DNA of 64,000 nucleotides from Rozella allomycis CSF55 (Eukaryota > Rozellomycota): positions 1 through 64,000 of the forward strand of contig KE560565.1 of NCBI GenBank assembly GCA_000442015.1, written 5' to 3'. The notes under the pieces are model-generated. The model saw nothing but the letters and a program-made list of their open reading frames with translations. It was not told the DNA's origin and searched no databases. The first letter of the stretch is position 1, and each line of letters starts with the position of its first letter. The position numbers and the translations under genes were made by a program. Shown here piece after piece: positions 1-9,904 of the stretch.

Positions 1-156
1 GATGTGCAGTCGCAACTGTGGTCAAGAATATGTGAATGGATATATATACATATACTTTTAAAGGTTAGAATTAGATGTATTTTATGGTTTTCGTTTAAAA
101 TTAATATGTTTATTACTTTTCACAACGATACTACGAGTACAATTACAATTCATTAG
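1..156 (+). CDS. possible 3' end of a gene cut by the window edge
   Basis: Frame 1 is open from the first base to a TAG at 154-156 (51 residues, rich in W, I, F and K). It would end 15 bp before the stop of the next gene on the minus strand, which matches the tight tail-to-tail spacing elsewhere in the window. No family was recognised, and a minimal intron could lie inside it. It could be chance in AT-rich DNA. Confidence 0.3.
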   Translation, partial: DVQSQLWSRICEWIYIHILLKVRIRCILWFSFKINMFITFHNDTTSTITIH

Positions 157-171
157 CAAAAATGGCAATCT

Positions 172-536
172 CTAGCTGCAGATATATTCTTTCAAAGATG
201 GATGCAAAGAAAGTACATATTCGGACCAAAATTGCAACTCTCTCCTCAATTCTTCATCTACACAATTTTCTTTGACAAAAACTAGCAGCCCCTATATAAT
301 TATAAGAAAGCACTTACGAAAACATAAGGAAAATTATTGATAACTCCTATTAATTCTTTTAGCCTATCTCTTATTGATACGATACTCATGGTTCTAAGAT
401 TGTTAATTATGAGTTCCATGGAGCTGCTGTATAAAACATCAAACTTTTTAGAATTTAATTGAATCTGTTTATCATGTGCGATTAAGCATTGAGTTAATTC
501 CAAATCGATTTTTAAAAGAGTATCGAGGGTCGACAT
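172..536 (-). CDS. small helical protein, function unknown
   Basis: Exons on the minus strand are 536-318 and 291-172, separated by a 26-nt intron (GTAAGT...TATAG). The product is 112 residues. I chose the ATG at 534-536 because in-frame upstream codons have no earlier ATG. The sequence is rich in L, I, K and E with heptad-like spacing in the first half and ends SLKEYICS, so it is probably helical and may form a coiled coil. No domain was recognised. It is divergent from the golgin gene, with 150 bp between the two start codons, so the two probably share a promoter region. Confidence 0.6.
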
Positions 537-686
537 TTTATAGTTCAGTTCAGTCAAATTCTGCTTGTTTGTTCAATAAATCTCGTGTTACTTTAAGAAA
601 CAAGGGGTCTTTTAGGTTAGATTTCGGCAGCTTGTATAATTTTTCGGTCCACGTATTCATTTCCAAAATTTGGCTTTTCACTGTTG

Positions 687-2311
687 ATGGAAGTTGACCA
701 AGAGGCCGTATGGAAAAAGGAAAAGATTATATTACTTCAGACTATAAAAAAGTACAAAATGATGATTGGGGAAAATCACATCAACAAGAATAGAGTGGAT
801 ATTGGTAGTGTGCTTGAAAAGGTATTCATGAATATGTTAATTTGAAGAGAAAGAAGACGAAATATTTTCTTTGAATGAACAATTAAAAGACTTGAGATTA
901 CAGTTTATTAAGAATTCCAATGAATTGAAGATATGCGAGAAAAGGCTCGAAGACGAACAGAGTATTTATATCCTTAATAGATTAACAAGATAGATTTAAT
1001 GATCAGTTTGAGCGCCTTGAAAAAGAATTGAATAAAACAAAGGAAGACAAGGAGATGGTTCAAAAAAATTTAGAAAGGGTTCAAGCTGAGAAAGAATTAT
1101 TAGAAAACACAAATGCGATGCTTTCAACAAGAGTGGCAGCCCTTGAAGAAGAGAATAGTCATCATAAAGAAAATCGCGAACTGCATGAAAACTATAAGCA
1201 ACAATTGATAGACCAAGAAAAATATTTCAACTTAAAAATTGATGATCTAGTAAAAAACAATTTCAACATTGAATAGAATGATAAGCTAGAGCAGAGTAGA
1301 ATGTCTTTGACGGAAATAAGAAAGGAATATGAATTGCACAGGAAAAAGGTATCGATTGGAGAAAGAACCAACGCGACAAGAAAAATATTGGAGCTTTCTA
1401 ATGAAATATACAACTTGGAAGATAAAAATAAAAAGCTCGAGTTGGATTTGACCAAAGAATCGACTGAAAAGAAAGTGGTGATTGGTGAATTGGACAGCTT
1501 GAAGACCATTTTAAATTTAAAGACACAAGAAATAAATGATTTGACAAAGCAGATTGGAGAAGCGGAAGAAAAGAACAATGAATTATTAAAGTTGAAGGAA
1601 GAGTTGGAAAGGGAAAGATCAGAAAAGCGATTGTTATCAATAGACAAGGAAGAATCAACAAGGAATCTAAAAGCATTCTATGAAGAATTAATTGAGAAGA
1701 ATAATATGCAGCTAGAAATGAAAAATAGAGAGATAGTTGAAATAAAGGAAGAGTTGATGAAAAAGAATCAAATGCAAGAAAAGATTGAAATAGCAAAACA
1801 AATAAACATGTTGAATAAAAATGAACTATTTCAGCCATTGTATAAAGGCGATTCAATACTTTTTTCGAGAGAATCAATCGATGTGAATGAAACACCCCGG
1901 CCTAAAAGAGGAAGTGAATCGCAGATAAAAACCAGTAAACAAATTGGTAGTATGATATACGTAGATTATTTCAAGAATGCAGAGTTAATGTATGAACTGG
2001 ATGAATTAAAGCGAACTAGAGGGGAATACGAAGAAAAGAACAAGGCAATGGAGGAAACGATTGATCGGCTGAACAATCATATAGATCAATTGAATGAAAG
2101 AATAAGCAAAAGAGAGCAAGTGAACGTTGAATACTTAAAAAACGTTGTATTCAAATTCTTAAAAGATGAAAATCGCCAAGTAAAAATGAATTATTTTCTT
2201 AATTAAAAGAAATTGCTTCCAGTAATGAAAACTTTGTTGAATTTAACGCCAAAGGAAGAAGAAGAAATAAAAGAAATAGTCAACAGGGGGTCTGGACTTT
2301 TTCTTTTCTAG
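687..2311 (+). CDS. golgin with C-terminal GRIP domain
   Basis: Exons 687-821, 850-961, 990-1249, 1277-2179 and 2210-2311 give 503 residues; introns are 28, 28, 27 and 30 nt. Nearly the whole protein is charged heptad-rich coiled coil. The last 45 or so residues form a GRIP domain: EYLKNVVFKFL, then, after the last intron, LLPVMKTLLNLTPKE. GRIP domains bind Arl1-GTP and place the protein on trans-Golgi membranes, where the coiled coil tethers vesicles (known for golgin-245, golgin-97 and yeast Imh1). The GRIP domain is split by the last intron and is only recognisable after splicing. An apparent in-frame TAG near 1274 is the end of intron 3. It converges on the acyl-CoA synthetase gene 23 bp away. 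Confidence 0.88.
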
Positions 2312-2334
2312 ATTAAAAGAGATCTTAATAAAAT

Positions 2335-4465
2335 TTATTTTTCCTTTGTTTGAGTGTAAAGATTCTCAATTTCTTTCAAGTAGAATTTTTTAGCTTCATT
2401 TCTCTTTAATTTGAAGGTAGGGGTTAAAAGATCATTTTCAATAGAAAAGGGGCTGTGTTCAAGATGAATGGCACGTGGGATTTCAAATCCTTTCAGATCG
2501 TTAGATTTGGAAAAGGCGAGAATTTCTTTTAACAGAAATTTAAGCAAAGTTTCATTTTTGCAAATTTCCTGAAGAGATCCATTCAAAGAATTTTGTTTGG
2601 CCCATGCAGATACGGCGTCTTCATCTGGAACAATTATGCCAACGCAGCAAGATTGAAATGAATCTCCATAAACAAATGCTTGAGATATCATTGGATGTTT
2701 GCAAATTACAGATTCAACTTTTTCAGGTGCCACGTATTCCCCTTGCGCCAACTTGAAGATACTTTTAACATTAAATGAATTTAATTACTTTTTCTTTCTG
2801 TCAATCACAGCTAAACACCCCCTGTCATTCCATAGCCCAATATCCCCTGTATGGACCCAACCTTCTTCATCAATTGTTTCTTTGGTCTTTTCTGGTTGTT
2901 TGAAATATTCTTTAAAACAATTATTTCCTTTAATGCAGATCTCACCACGTGGGTGTGGCTTGTCAGTAGAAAAATATTCCATTTCTGGAACATCAACCAA
3001 TTTTATTTCACAACATGGAAGTGGAACTCCAACATGTCCCAACGTTGTCTCTCCAGAAACAGTTAAACATGCACCAGCAGATGTCTCTGTTTGCCCATAT
3101 CCTTCATGAACATCACATCCAAAAGCTATTCTGAAAAATTCTAAAACTTCAGGACTAAGCGGCGCAGAGCCTGTAATCAAAGCCTTTTCTAAAAATAGAT
3201 TCTGAAATTTACTCTAACTTTGCCACCCAATCTCTCTTTCACTTTTGCAAACAACAAAATATCCCAAATCCAATTCTTAAATTTTCCCTTCTTCAATCCT
3301 TCTTTCTTTGAATTAAACCCATAACTAAACAATTTCTCTGCTAACCCACCCTTGCTTTTAACTCCCGCAAGAACTTTATCATAAATTCTGTTATAAAGCC
3401 TTGGAACAGACGGGAAAAAGGTTGGACTCAAAGCACCTTTTCACTTTCATGCTATTCTATTACCGATATCTTCTACCAACTTTAAAGTGTCCCCTTGATA
3501 AAATCCAATCCTGGCACCAATTCCAATAAACAAATGAGATATCACTCGTTCAAACACATGCGCCAAAGGTAAATATGAAATCACAACATCCTCACTAGTA
3601 AACACAGGCGCTAACCCTTCATCACCACATGCCCTAACAGATGAAACATCAGATAGAATATTTCCATGAGACAATACAACCCCTTTGGGAAGTCCAGTAG
3701 TTCCACTCGTGTAACAAATAGTTGCAGGATCATCTCGCCCTGGCTTTCTTTCTTCTTGAGGACTCAAACTACCTTCATTCATAAAATCTGAAAACTTAAT
3801 AATCTCAATCTTTGTGTCTCCCTCAACAACAAATTCATCATCCATGCAAACTATTGTCTTCAAATATTTCAACTTGGACTCCAACGACAACAACGCCTTT
3901 ATTTTATAATTGGATGCAAATATCATCTTCAATTCAGTTTGATTACAAATATACTCAATAGCTTCTGTTCCAAGGGTATCATACAACGGTACAGTACAAA
4001 GACTAACTTTAATACGCACACCCACAATTACTTTGCCCTGAAACAAGCATGCTCTGCTATCGTCCATTCCATTCTATTCACACTAAACAAACCTATGTTT
4101 TCCCTTTCCGCAAATCCTCTCTTAATAAACGCAGATCTTTTAATCTCATCATAACTTATTACGCAATATTGTTTCTTCTGGCTGCAACCTCATTGTACGT
4201 GAGCCAAACATACGGACCTGGCTCTCCATTAATTATCATTCTCTTGCCATAACACGGCTTGTTTCCTTTATCTTCACAAATTCCTTTCCTTACCTGAAAT
4301 TTCCACGCCCTTGTTGAAATTGTCATACAGCGTCTGCACATTCTCATCATACGTAACAGTCAAGGGCTTGTTTGCAAATTGACGAATTTTACGGGGTTTT
4401 CCCTCTCCTGGTCGCTCGACTGCACCTGGAACTTCAACAGTCAGCGCTGACATTACAGGGGTCAT
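2335..4465 (-). CDS. long-chain fatty acid-CoA ligase (ACSL/FAA type)
   Basis: Seven minus-strand exons, 4465-4294, 4271-4163, 4136-4032, 4002-3464, 3436-3213, 3183-2789 and 2761-2335, encode 656 residues, close to the usual ACSL length. Introns are 22, 26, 29, 27, 29 and 27 nt; the first, at 22 nt, is the shortest in the window. The AMP-binding motif YTSGTTGLPKGV, the HTGD motif and the fatty-acid signature DRKKN followed by KLAQGEYVAPEKVE are all present, so the enzyme should be active. It makes acyl-CoA from long-chain fatty acid, ATP and CoA via an acyl-adenylate. The start is the first ATG after an in-frame stop. I see no clear signal peptide or peroxisomal targeting tail (it ends QTKEK), so the compartment is open. 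Confidence 0.95.
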
Positions 4466-4667
4466 AGTCTGATTTGGCAAATGCCAATCAATAGATTGCA
4501 CTTACAAAACTACGTTTATTGAAATTTTATCAAATATTGAAAGTTCCTTAACCTATGAATGGCACAACAATTTGGAGAGGAATACAAATTTTATATAGAA
4601 ATATATCCTAAAAGTCAATTTATATTATTTAGATTTATTTTTCTGGAAAGTTTTTCTAAAAATAATG

Positions 4668-5921
4668 CTATTCAAATTGCAACCCATTAGAATCAACCAC
4701 GGATGTCTCCATAACTTGAATTTCTGGGAACTTTTTCTTCCATTTACTCTTTACTTGATCTCTTGCATAATCTGACATTGCAATTGCAAAAATTGCGTCG
4801 TAGCCTCCTGCTCCGGGAACACCCGCTCCAAGTACACCATCGATTTCTAAGATAGAGTCTAGTCGTTCACTTTGTTCGTCAGGTTCAATAGGGACATTCG
4901 CTAACTCACCAAGCTTTTTCAATGCTATTCTAATATCCTGAAACCCTTTCTTTAACGCATTCATCAAATCAACAAAATACCTATCATTGTTACCAAAAGC
5001 AAGTTACTCTGGACACAAATCAAATCTACCCAATGAAAAGTTTTCGCAGAAAGAATGAAATTGTTTTTCTTTGCGCGAGCATTCAAGTAACTTTTTAAAT
5101 AAATCAATGGTAACATCATTTCGTTTTTCTAATTCAACCCATTCGTTAGAATCTGGTTATACACCCCCTTATTACTTACTATTGTATGCAATTACACTTT
5201 TCGCCATTGAAGGAGATGAAGAACCCCCACTAACATCACCCATTACAATACTCAAGGGTTTTGGCCAATCAAAAATCATATCTTTAAATTCTTCAGAGTT
5301 TTCATGAGCCCATGATTTTGTCAAATCATTTAGAGCAATGTTTTTTAACGAAATACACGACTTGAATAATAATGGACCGTAGTGTGCCGCTGCAACATCA
5401 AAACCTGACCCCAATTTCCCTTGAGCCAGGCTATGGGCTAAATACGATAGTTTTAATGAACAAAGCTTGTCGTACCTATCGTTCCATTTTAAAATTCCGG
5501 CTACTAAAGATGACACAAGTGTCGCGGAACTTCCAAGGCCAGTCTTTTTATTCATTACCGCTGGCAGGCCCGGCACGATATCAACAAACGAATAAAATTC
5601 CTTATCGGCGTTTAAATATATTTTCATAGAAGACAAAGGTTTGTCTAAAAACCATGAGACCACATGTATACATGCGTCGATATACTTATTTGAATTTCCT
5701 TTGTGCAAAATAAGGTACTTTTCATTATTCGCGTACTTGTACTGAATCATTTCATGGTTGAAATTTGACAATATAAATTCAACACCATCGTCGTATTTCT
5801 CAATTCGTACATGAAATCTAGCTTTCGTAGTAACAACGATTCCTTGATTTTTCGGGTTTAAAATAGTATATCCTCCAACAATTAGCACTTTTCCAGGCGA
5901 TGAAACTTCAAGTTTATACAT
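4668..5921 (-). CDS. ERG8: phosphomevalonate kinase (ERG8 family)
   Basis: Exons 5921-5180, 5152-5008 and 4980-4668 with two 27-nt introns give 399 residues. It is a GHMP kinase: N-terminal SSPGKVLIVGGYTIL, the ATP loop GLGSSA near residue 130, and a C-terminal glycine loop GVLGAGVPGAGGYDAIFA. It phosphorylates mevalonate 5-phosphate to the diphosphate in the mevalonate pathway to sterols and dolichol. The ERG8 type is found in fungi, plants and some bacteria but not animals, which use an unrelated kinase. Its start codon is 23 bp from that of Tad1 on the other strand. It is slightly shorter than yeast Erg8 but no key motif is missing. Confidence 0.93.
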
Positions 5922-5944
5922 GGAAAAATCGAACTTTTTTGTAG

Positions 5945-7098
5945 ATGATCACTGCATTAAATGACCAAATCAAGAAGACCAAAAAATTGGATCACATTTT
6001 TAAACAGGGAAATAATATACTGGCCGCGTTTTTAGTCAAACAAGGTGATAATATTAGTGTTGTTTCTCTTGGCGTTGGCCATACATGCTTGCCCGATTCT
6101 ATAATCGCAGAATCCCCAGATGACGTTCTTCATGATCATCACGCTGAAATATTAGCTAAGAGAGGCCTCGTTAGGTTTGAACTTTATGATGTTGAGATAG
6201 ATTTCTTGTTGACGAGATAGAAAAGTTAGATTCATCAATAGATTATCTTTCCTTAATACTGCAAAAAAATAGTGAAAAAAATTCCACCCCATATGTAAAA
6301 AAGAAAGCAATAGAGTTAATATTGTATATTTCGCATCCCCCTTGTACTATCTTTTTATTTATTTAGAATAGGTGGAGCAGCGTCAATGGAAAAATTTAAA
6401 CAACATGATCTTAGAGGAGATATACCCAGTTCTTCTTTTGTGAAACGTGGCAGATCTTCATGGGATGACCTGCAATCGCTCCGTACAAAGCCTGGTCGTG
6501 TAGATTCTCCCTTTTCTTCTTGCATGAGCTGCAGTGATAAAATAGGTTTGTGGAATCTTTTGGGTAAAATACCTGTCTCGAGAGGAATATTTTAGGAATT
6601 CAAAGTGAACTTCTGTATCCCTTGACGGGACCGATATTTGTCGATCACATCGTAATAGGATGTGAGATTGATAATGATATCTTTATGTTTTCCATTTTCG
6701 GTAGGTTTAAGACTGAGGTTGAGCTTCTCGGGCGAGAAATTAGCTTTCGAATACCTGGTGTGAAATCGGTTAGTTCGTCGCAATGTGTTTGCCCTCATAA
6801 TGATAATTTGGTTTTTTCATCTTTATCTGCAAATTGGTACATTGGTGTTGAATTAGAAATCACAACATCCATCGGTCGAAAGTTAGGCGCTGCGAAAAAA
6901 CAAGGTGAATATCCAAAATCTACCCGGTGAATATCATAGCATATTTTTAAATTCAGATCACGGTTATGCAGGTCATCTATTAGAGATAAAGTTAACGCAG
7001 TTTTGAGTGGCAAATCATTGATCTCTATTGCTAATGAATATACCTTGGGAAAAGCATTAATCAGATCAAAGGGAGATTTGATGCGGCATTGGCTGTAA
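5945..7098 (+). CDS. TAD1: tRNA-specific adenosine deaminase 1 (Tad1/ADAT1)
   Basis: Exons 5945-6190, 6217-6343, 6372-6563, 6596-6926 and 6957-7098 give 345 residues; introns are 26, 28, 32 and 30 nt. The deaminase zinc site is complete: HAE near residue 62, PCG at the joint of exons 2 and 3, and the second cysteine in MSCSDKI. The catalytic PCG is created only by splicing. KPGR before MSCSDKI and ANWYIG...GRKLGAAKK, STRSRLCRSS near the C-terminus match the ADAT1 family, which deaminates A37 of tRNA-Ala to inosine. Divergent from phosphomevalonate kinase with 23 bp between start codons. The first intron starts GTTGAG rather than the usual GTA, so that joint is the least sure. Confidence 0.92.
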
Positions 7099-7170
7099 TG
7101 GTAAATACTAAATGAACAAAATAGAATACGTGATTCCTCAAAACAAATTGATCTTTAATCATTTTGCAAT

Positions 7171-8076
7171 TTATTCATTCTTAAGGCTTAGCGAAGTATT
7201 CAATAGTTCAAAAATTAAATTTTCTTTTAATTCTTGATAAACTTTGATCTCACAAGTTTTGATCATAAAAGGTTTGCCATCGAACAGCATGTTGTTGATT
7301 GGCAATATTAGCCTCGACGTACCTTTCTAATCTCTATTATTTTGATTTACTTGTGATGAAAGCGCCATCCCAATTCTCCCGATCTGAAATCAACGGATGT
7401 TCAAAAACAAGTTTTATAGATTTACGTCTACAAATATTTATAACACATGTTTGAATGGAACCAACTAATACTGAATCCAGAGGCGCGGTAAAAACTGTGT
7501 TTCCTTTTATCACAAAAAAGTTGCTTGATAACCCTTCATGCACCTTCCCCGCTTCATCAATTAAAATCACCTCATTAGAGTCTACTGATTTCTTAATTTC
7601 AAATATCTGACGATTTCTAAATGTCTAACATCTAATTGTTTAGTACTTAACCCATTCAGATGATTTCACATTAACATTTGTCCTTTGAAAAACATCAAAC
7701 TCCACTTGACATGACTCTGGAGGTGGGGGTAAACATGATAAATGAAATATAACATCATTTTTGTCCTTTTACTGAATAATTGTTTCTTTACCTTAATAAT
7801 AATTGTTATTCGCGCTTCACAATCCATCTTACCATAAAACTCTAAAAGACCACGATAAAGTACCTTCGGGAAACTGTTTGTGTCTAAATCATAATCAAAA
7901 ACATGTTTTGTTCCATCAACCAATCTTTTATTATGAGTGCCCCATTGTATTATTTGCCATCGACTTAAGGTTCTCATTGTCGTGTAAACACATTTTGTAC
8001 TTTCTAATAACATACCTTTAACCGGCAGGTCACTCCAAAAAGACTTTTCGAAAGCGCAAATTATTAAATTGGACAT
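7171..8076 (-). CDS. class IV PLP-dependent aminotransferase family protein
   Basis: Exons 8076-7792, 7765-7647, 7616-7351 and 7322-7171 with 26-, 30- and 28-nt introns give 273 residues. VYTTMRT near residue 30 and the C-terminal half (WVKNRQ, NEVILIDEAGKVHEGLSSNFF, then TSTSRLILPI) match the branched-chain aminotransferase/aminodeoxychorismate lyase fold. The closest picture I recall is the eukaryotic subgroup with WVRDR and EG.SSNFF motifs whose substrate is unsettled. WVKNRQ may hold the PLP lysine, but this is inference. It could be an aminodeoxychorismate lyase (4-aminobenzoate for folate) or a D-amino-acid type transaminase. Convergent with Tad1, 72 bp apart; its start is 78 bp downstream of the ARL2 stop. 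Confidence 0.8.
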
Positions 8077-8154
8077 AAAAACGGAAAAGTATATATAGAA
8101 TTTTTCGGGCCGAAAAAGCCAAACTGTATTATTATTTTATTGATAATAAAAGAA

Positions 8155-8797
8155 TTATGTATCTGTAAGTAAAAAAATTCTGGATGCAATGTCCTTCACA
8201 ATCCAGTCCATGCCATTTTCTAGATTGTTTCCTGTGAAAGCACTACAAGGAGTCAAAAACCAGCTATGTGTTTTTATAGATTGTAAATCTAGGGCCTGTT
8301 TACAGTTATAAATAAGTATTACATTCTGAATTTTATCTGGAACCATAGCACCTGGTATGTCTTGCTTATTAGCCATTATAAGTAAGCTCACACCGAACAA
8401 TCTCTGTTCTGAAGAAAATCAAAACAATTACTTCTTCTTGAAGCAATTGCGAAAGTTCATTTTTGCAATCTAGTAACCTACGCTCGTCCATACTATCAAC
8501 AACCCAAACAAGACCGTCAGTTTGTTCAAAATAGTTTCTCCAATATGCGCGTATGCTCTTTTGACCCCCGACATCCCAAATATTTAGTTTGTAATTCAAG
8601 TGTTCCATAGTCTTAATGTTGAATCCCAATGTAGGTGAAACTGTATCAATAGGCTCGTTGTTAAGCTTCTTCAAAATGGTTGTCTTTCCTGAATTATCTA
8701 AACCCCTAACACACAGGTCAACAATTATTTACAAAATAAGAATCCTTATTTCCCTCTCCTTCATCCTATTCTTTTTTATAACTGTCAAAAGTCCCAT
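8155..8797 (-). CDS. ARL2: ADP-ribosylation factor-like protein 2
   Basis: Exons 8797-8733, 8705-8432, 8403-8323 and 8295-8155 with 27-, 28- and 27-nt introns give 186 residues; human ARL2 has 184. It starts MGLLTVIKK like ARL2, with glycine 2. P-loop GLDNSGKTT, switch WDVGGQ and NKQD are intact. ARL2 works with tubulin cofactors C, D and E in tubulin dimer assembly and with BART in other roles. The third intron is a multiple of three with no stop codon, so an unspliced message would add nine residues; alignment to the family shows it is removed. The start codon is 19 bp from that of mL43 on the other strand. Confidence 0.96.
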
Positions 8798-8816
8798 TTT
8801 CGTTTACGAAATTTTG

Positions 8817-9370
8817 ATGTTGAGAGATTCCTTTCCAAGACATATTAATGGTTTGAATGCGCACATCATAATGCTTCAAAAAATAACGCTTCGTTATAAT
8901 CCGCATAGGTCCACCTCATCTGGAATGAAGTAATGTGCATATTGCTGCCTCACTTAGCGAGTATTTATCATCGCCTTTGTTTCTAAATGCAGCAAAAAAT
9001 AATCCGGCAATAGAATTCGTGGTGGAACCATGGAAGCTTGGACACCCAGTAATTCATGGGATCTATGGTAATCGGTTCGTGAAATTGAGATAGCAACTGG
9101 CATAGAGAAATTGGTCGATGCCAAAAAAATGACTATGATTGAAATCCATGAGGCTCTAGAAGCTATGACACAGACCGAAAATCGCGTACTGAAGAAATTC
9201 AAGCCCGGTGTTAAAAGTCTTAATCCGGCGATCAGACCAATATGGTAAATACTTGAAGAATATAGTATAGGTCTCCGTATCATCAAGATGCTCTGAGTCC
9301 ATTTAGAGAAGGTGTAGAAATAAATGTTTTATCGAAGGAACAAGAAACTCGATTAAATAAGTTGAAATGA
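8817..9370 (+). CDS. mitochondrial large ribosomal subunit protein mL43
   Basis: Exons 8817-8929, 8958-9067, 9094-9244 and 9271-9370 with introns of 28, 26 and 26 nt give 157 residues. The L51/S25/CI-B8 thioredoxin-like core is clear: EYLSSPLFLNAAKNNPAIEF, VVEPWKLGHPVIHGIY, then the C-terminal SPYHQDALSPF box typical of mL43. It is a structural protein of the mitochondrial 54S/39S subunit; the basic N-terminus would serve for import. An alternative second joint (donor 15 nt further on) also keeps the frame but fits the family less well. Immediately downstream the same frame is open again after the stop, into a LINE-like remnant. Confidence 0.88.
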
Positions 9371-9394
9371 GAACGCAAAGACAAATGGAGAAAT

Positions 9395-9665
9395 AAATCT
9401 CAATTTAATATTTATGAATTTTTATCTTATTTTCATGAACATTTGCTGCAAGAAATAAATATATCAACTTCAAGTAAAACATTAAACATGGGAAGGAATT
9501 TGGGAGAGCGGGACCAATTCTTATTACTCTCAGTTATTATGGAAAATTTATCATGGAGTATATTTAACTAATAAAAGATTCGCAAGGTTTAGTGATGTTT
9601 CTGCAATATGTCAAGTTAAAGAAGAATCGGTGTTTCATAGGTTTTTCGATTTCGAATCTTTTTTC
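9395..9665 (+). pseudogene. remnant resembling the C-terminal zinc-binding end of a LINE reverse transcriptase
   Basis: Open sequence reads WRNKSQFNIYEFLSYFHEH and, after a possible 22-nt intron near 9472, LLWKIYHGVYLTNKRF followed by ICQ, KEESVFHRFFD. This pattern (LW.I.HG...TN.RF, then a Cys/His region with FHRFF) recalls the zf-RVT tail of non-LTR reverse transcriptases. There is no start codon, and the second cysteine expected in the zinc site is missing. It lies in the 534 bp between mL43 and the sulphate transporter and has host-like base composition. It may be an old LINE 3' end, an undescribed host exon, or a lost upstream part of the transporter. Confidence 0.35.
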
Positions 9666-9904
9666 AAAGAGACTTAGATTAAATCTTTTATGAAATCTTC
9701 CGTTTCAAGGAGAAACAAGTAAAAAACCTATGGGGTAGGAATTACTGGGAAAAATATAGACCAAATTCTTTTTGAAAAAGATTCACAATCGTATGAATTT
9801 TCTTTAACTTGAAATTTTGAACATATCCATGATAAATTTTCCAAACTGGGAGAAATAAGAATTGGTCCAACTCTAAAAAAATTATCCAATTTATCAAATT
9901 TCAG

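Noticed and set aside
1274-1276. In-frame TAG inside the golgin, possibly a recoded or readthrough stop
   Set aside because: It is the last three bases of a 27-nt intron (GTAAAA...ATAG); removal keeps the frame and the coiled coil.
8954-9286. Minus-strand 110-residue frame opposite mL43
   Set aside because: It is antisense to the mL43 exons, which have a clear family match and consistent introns.
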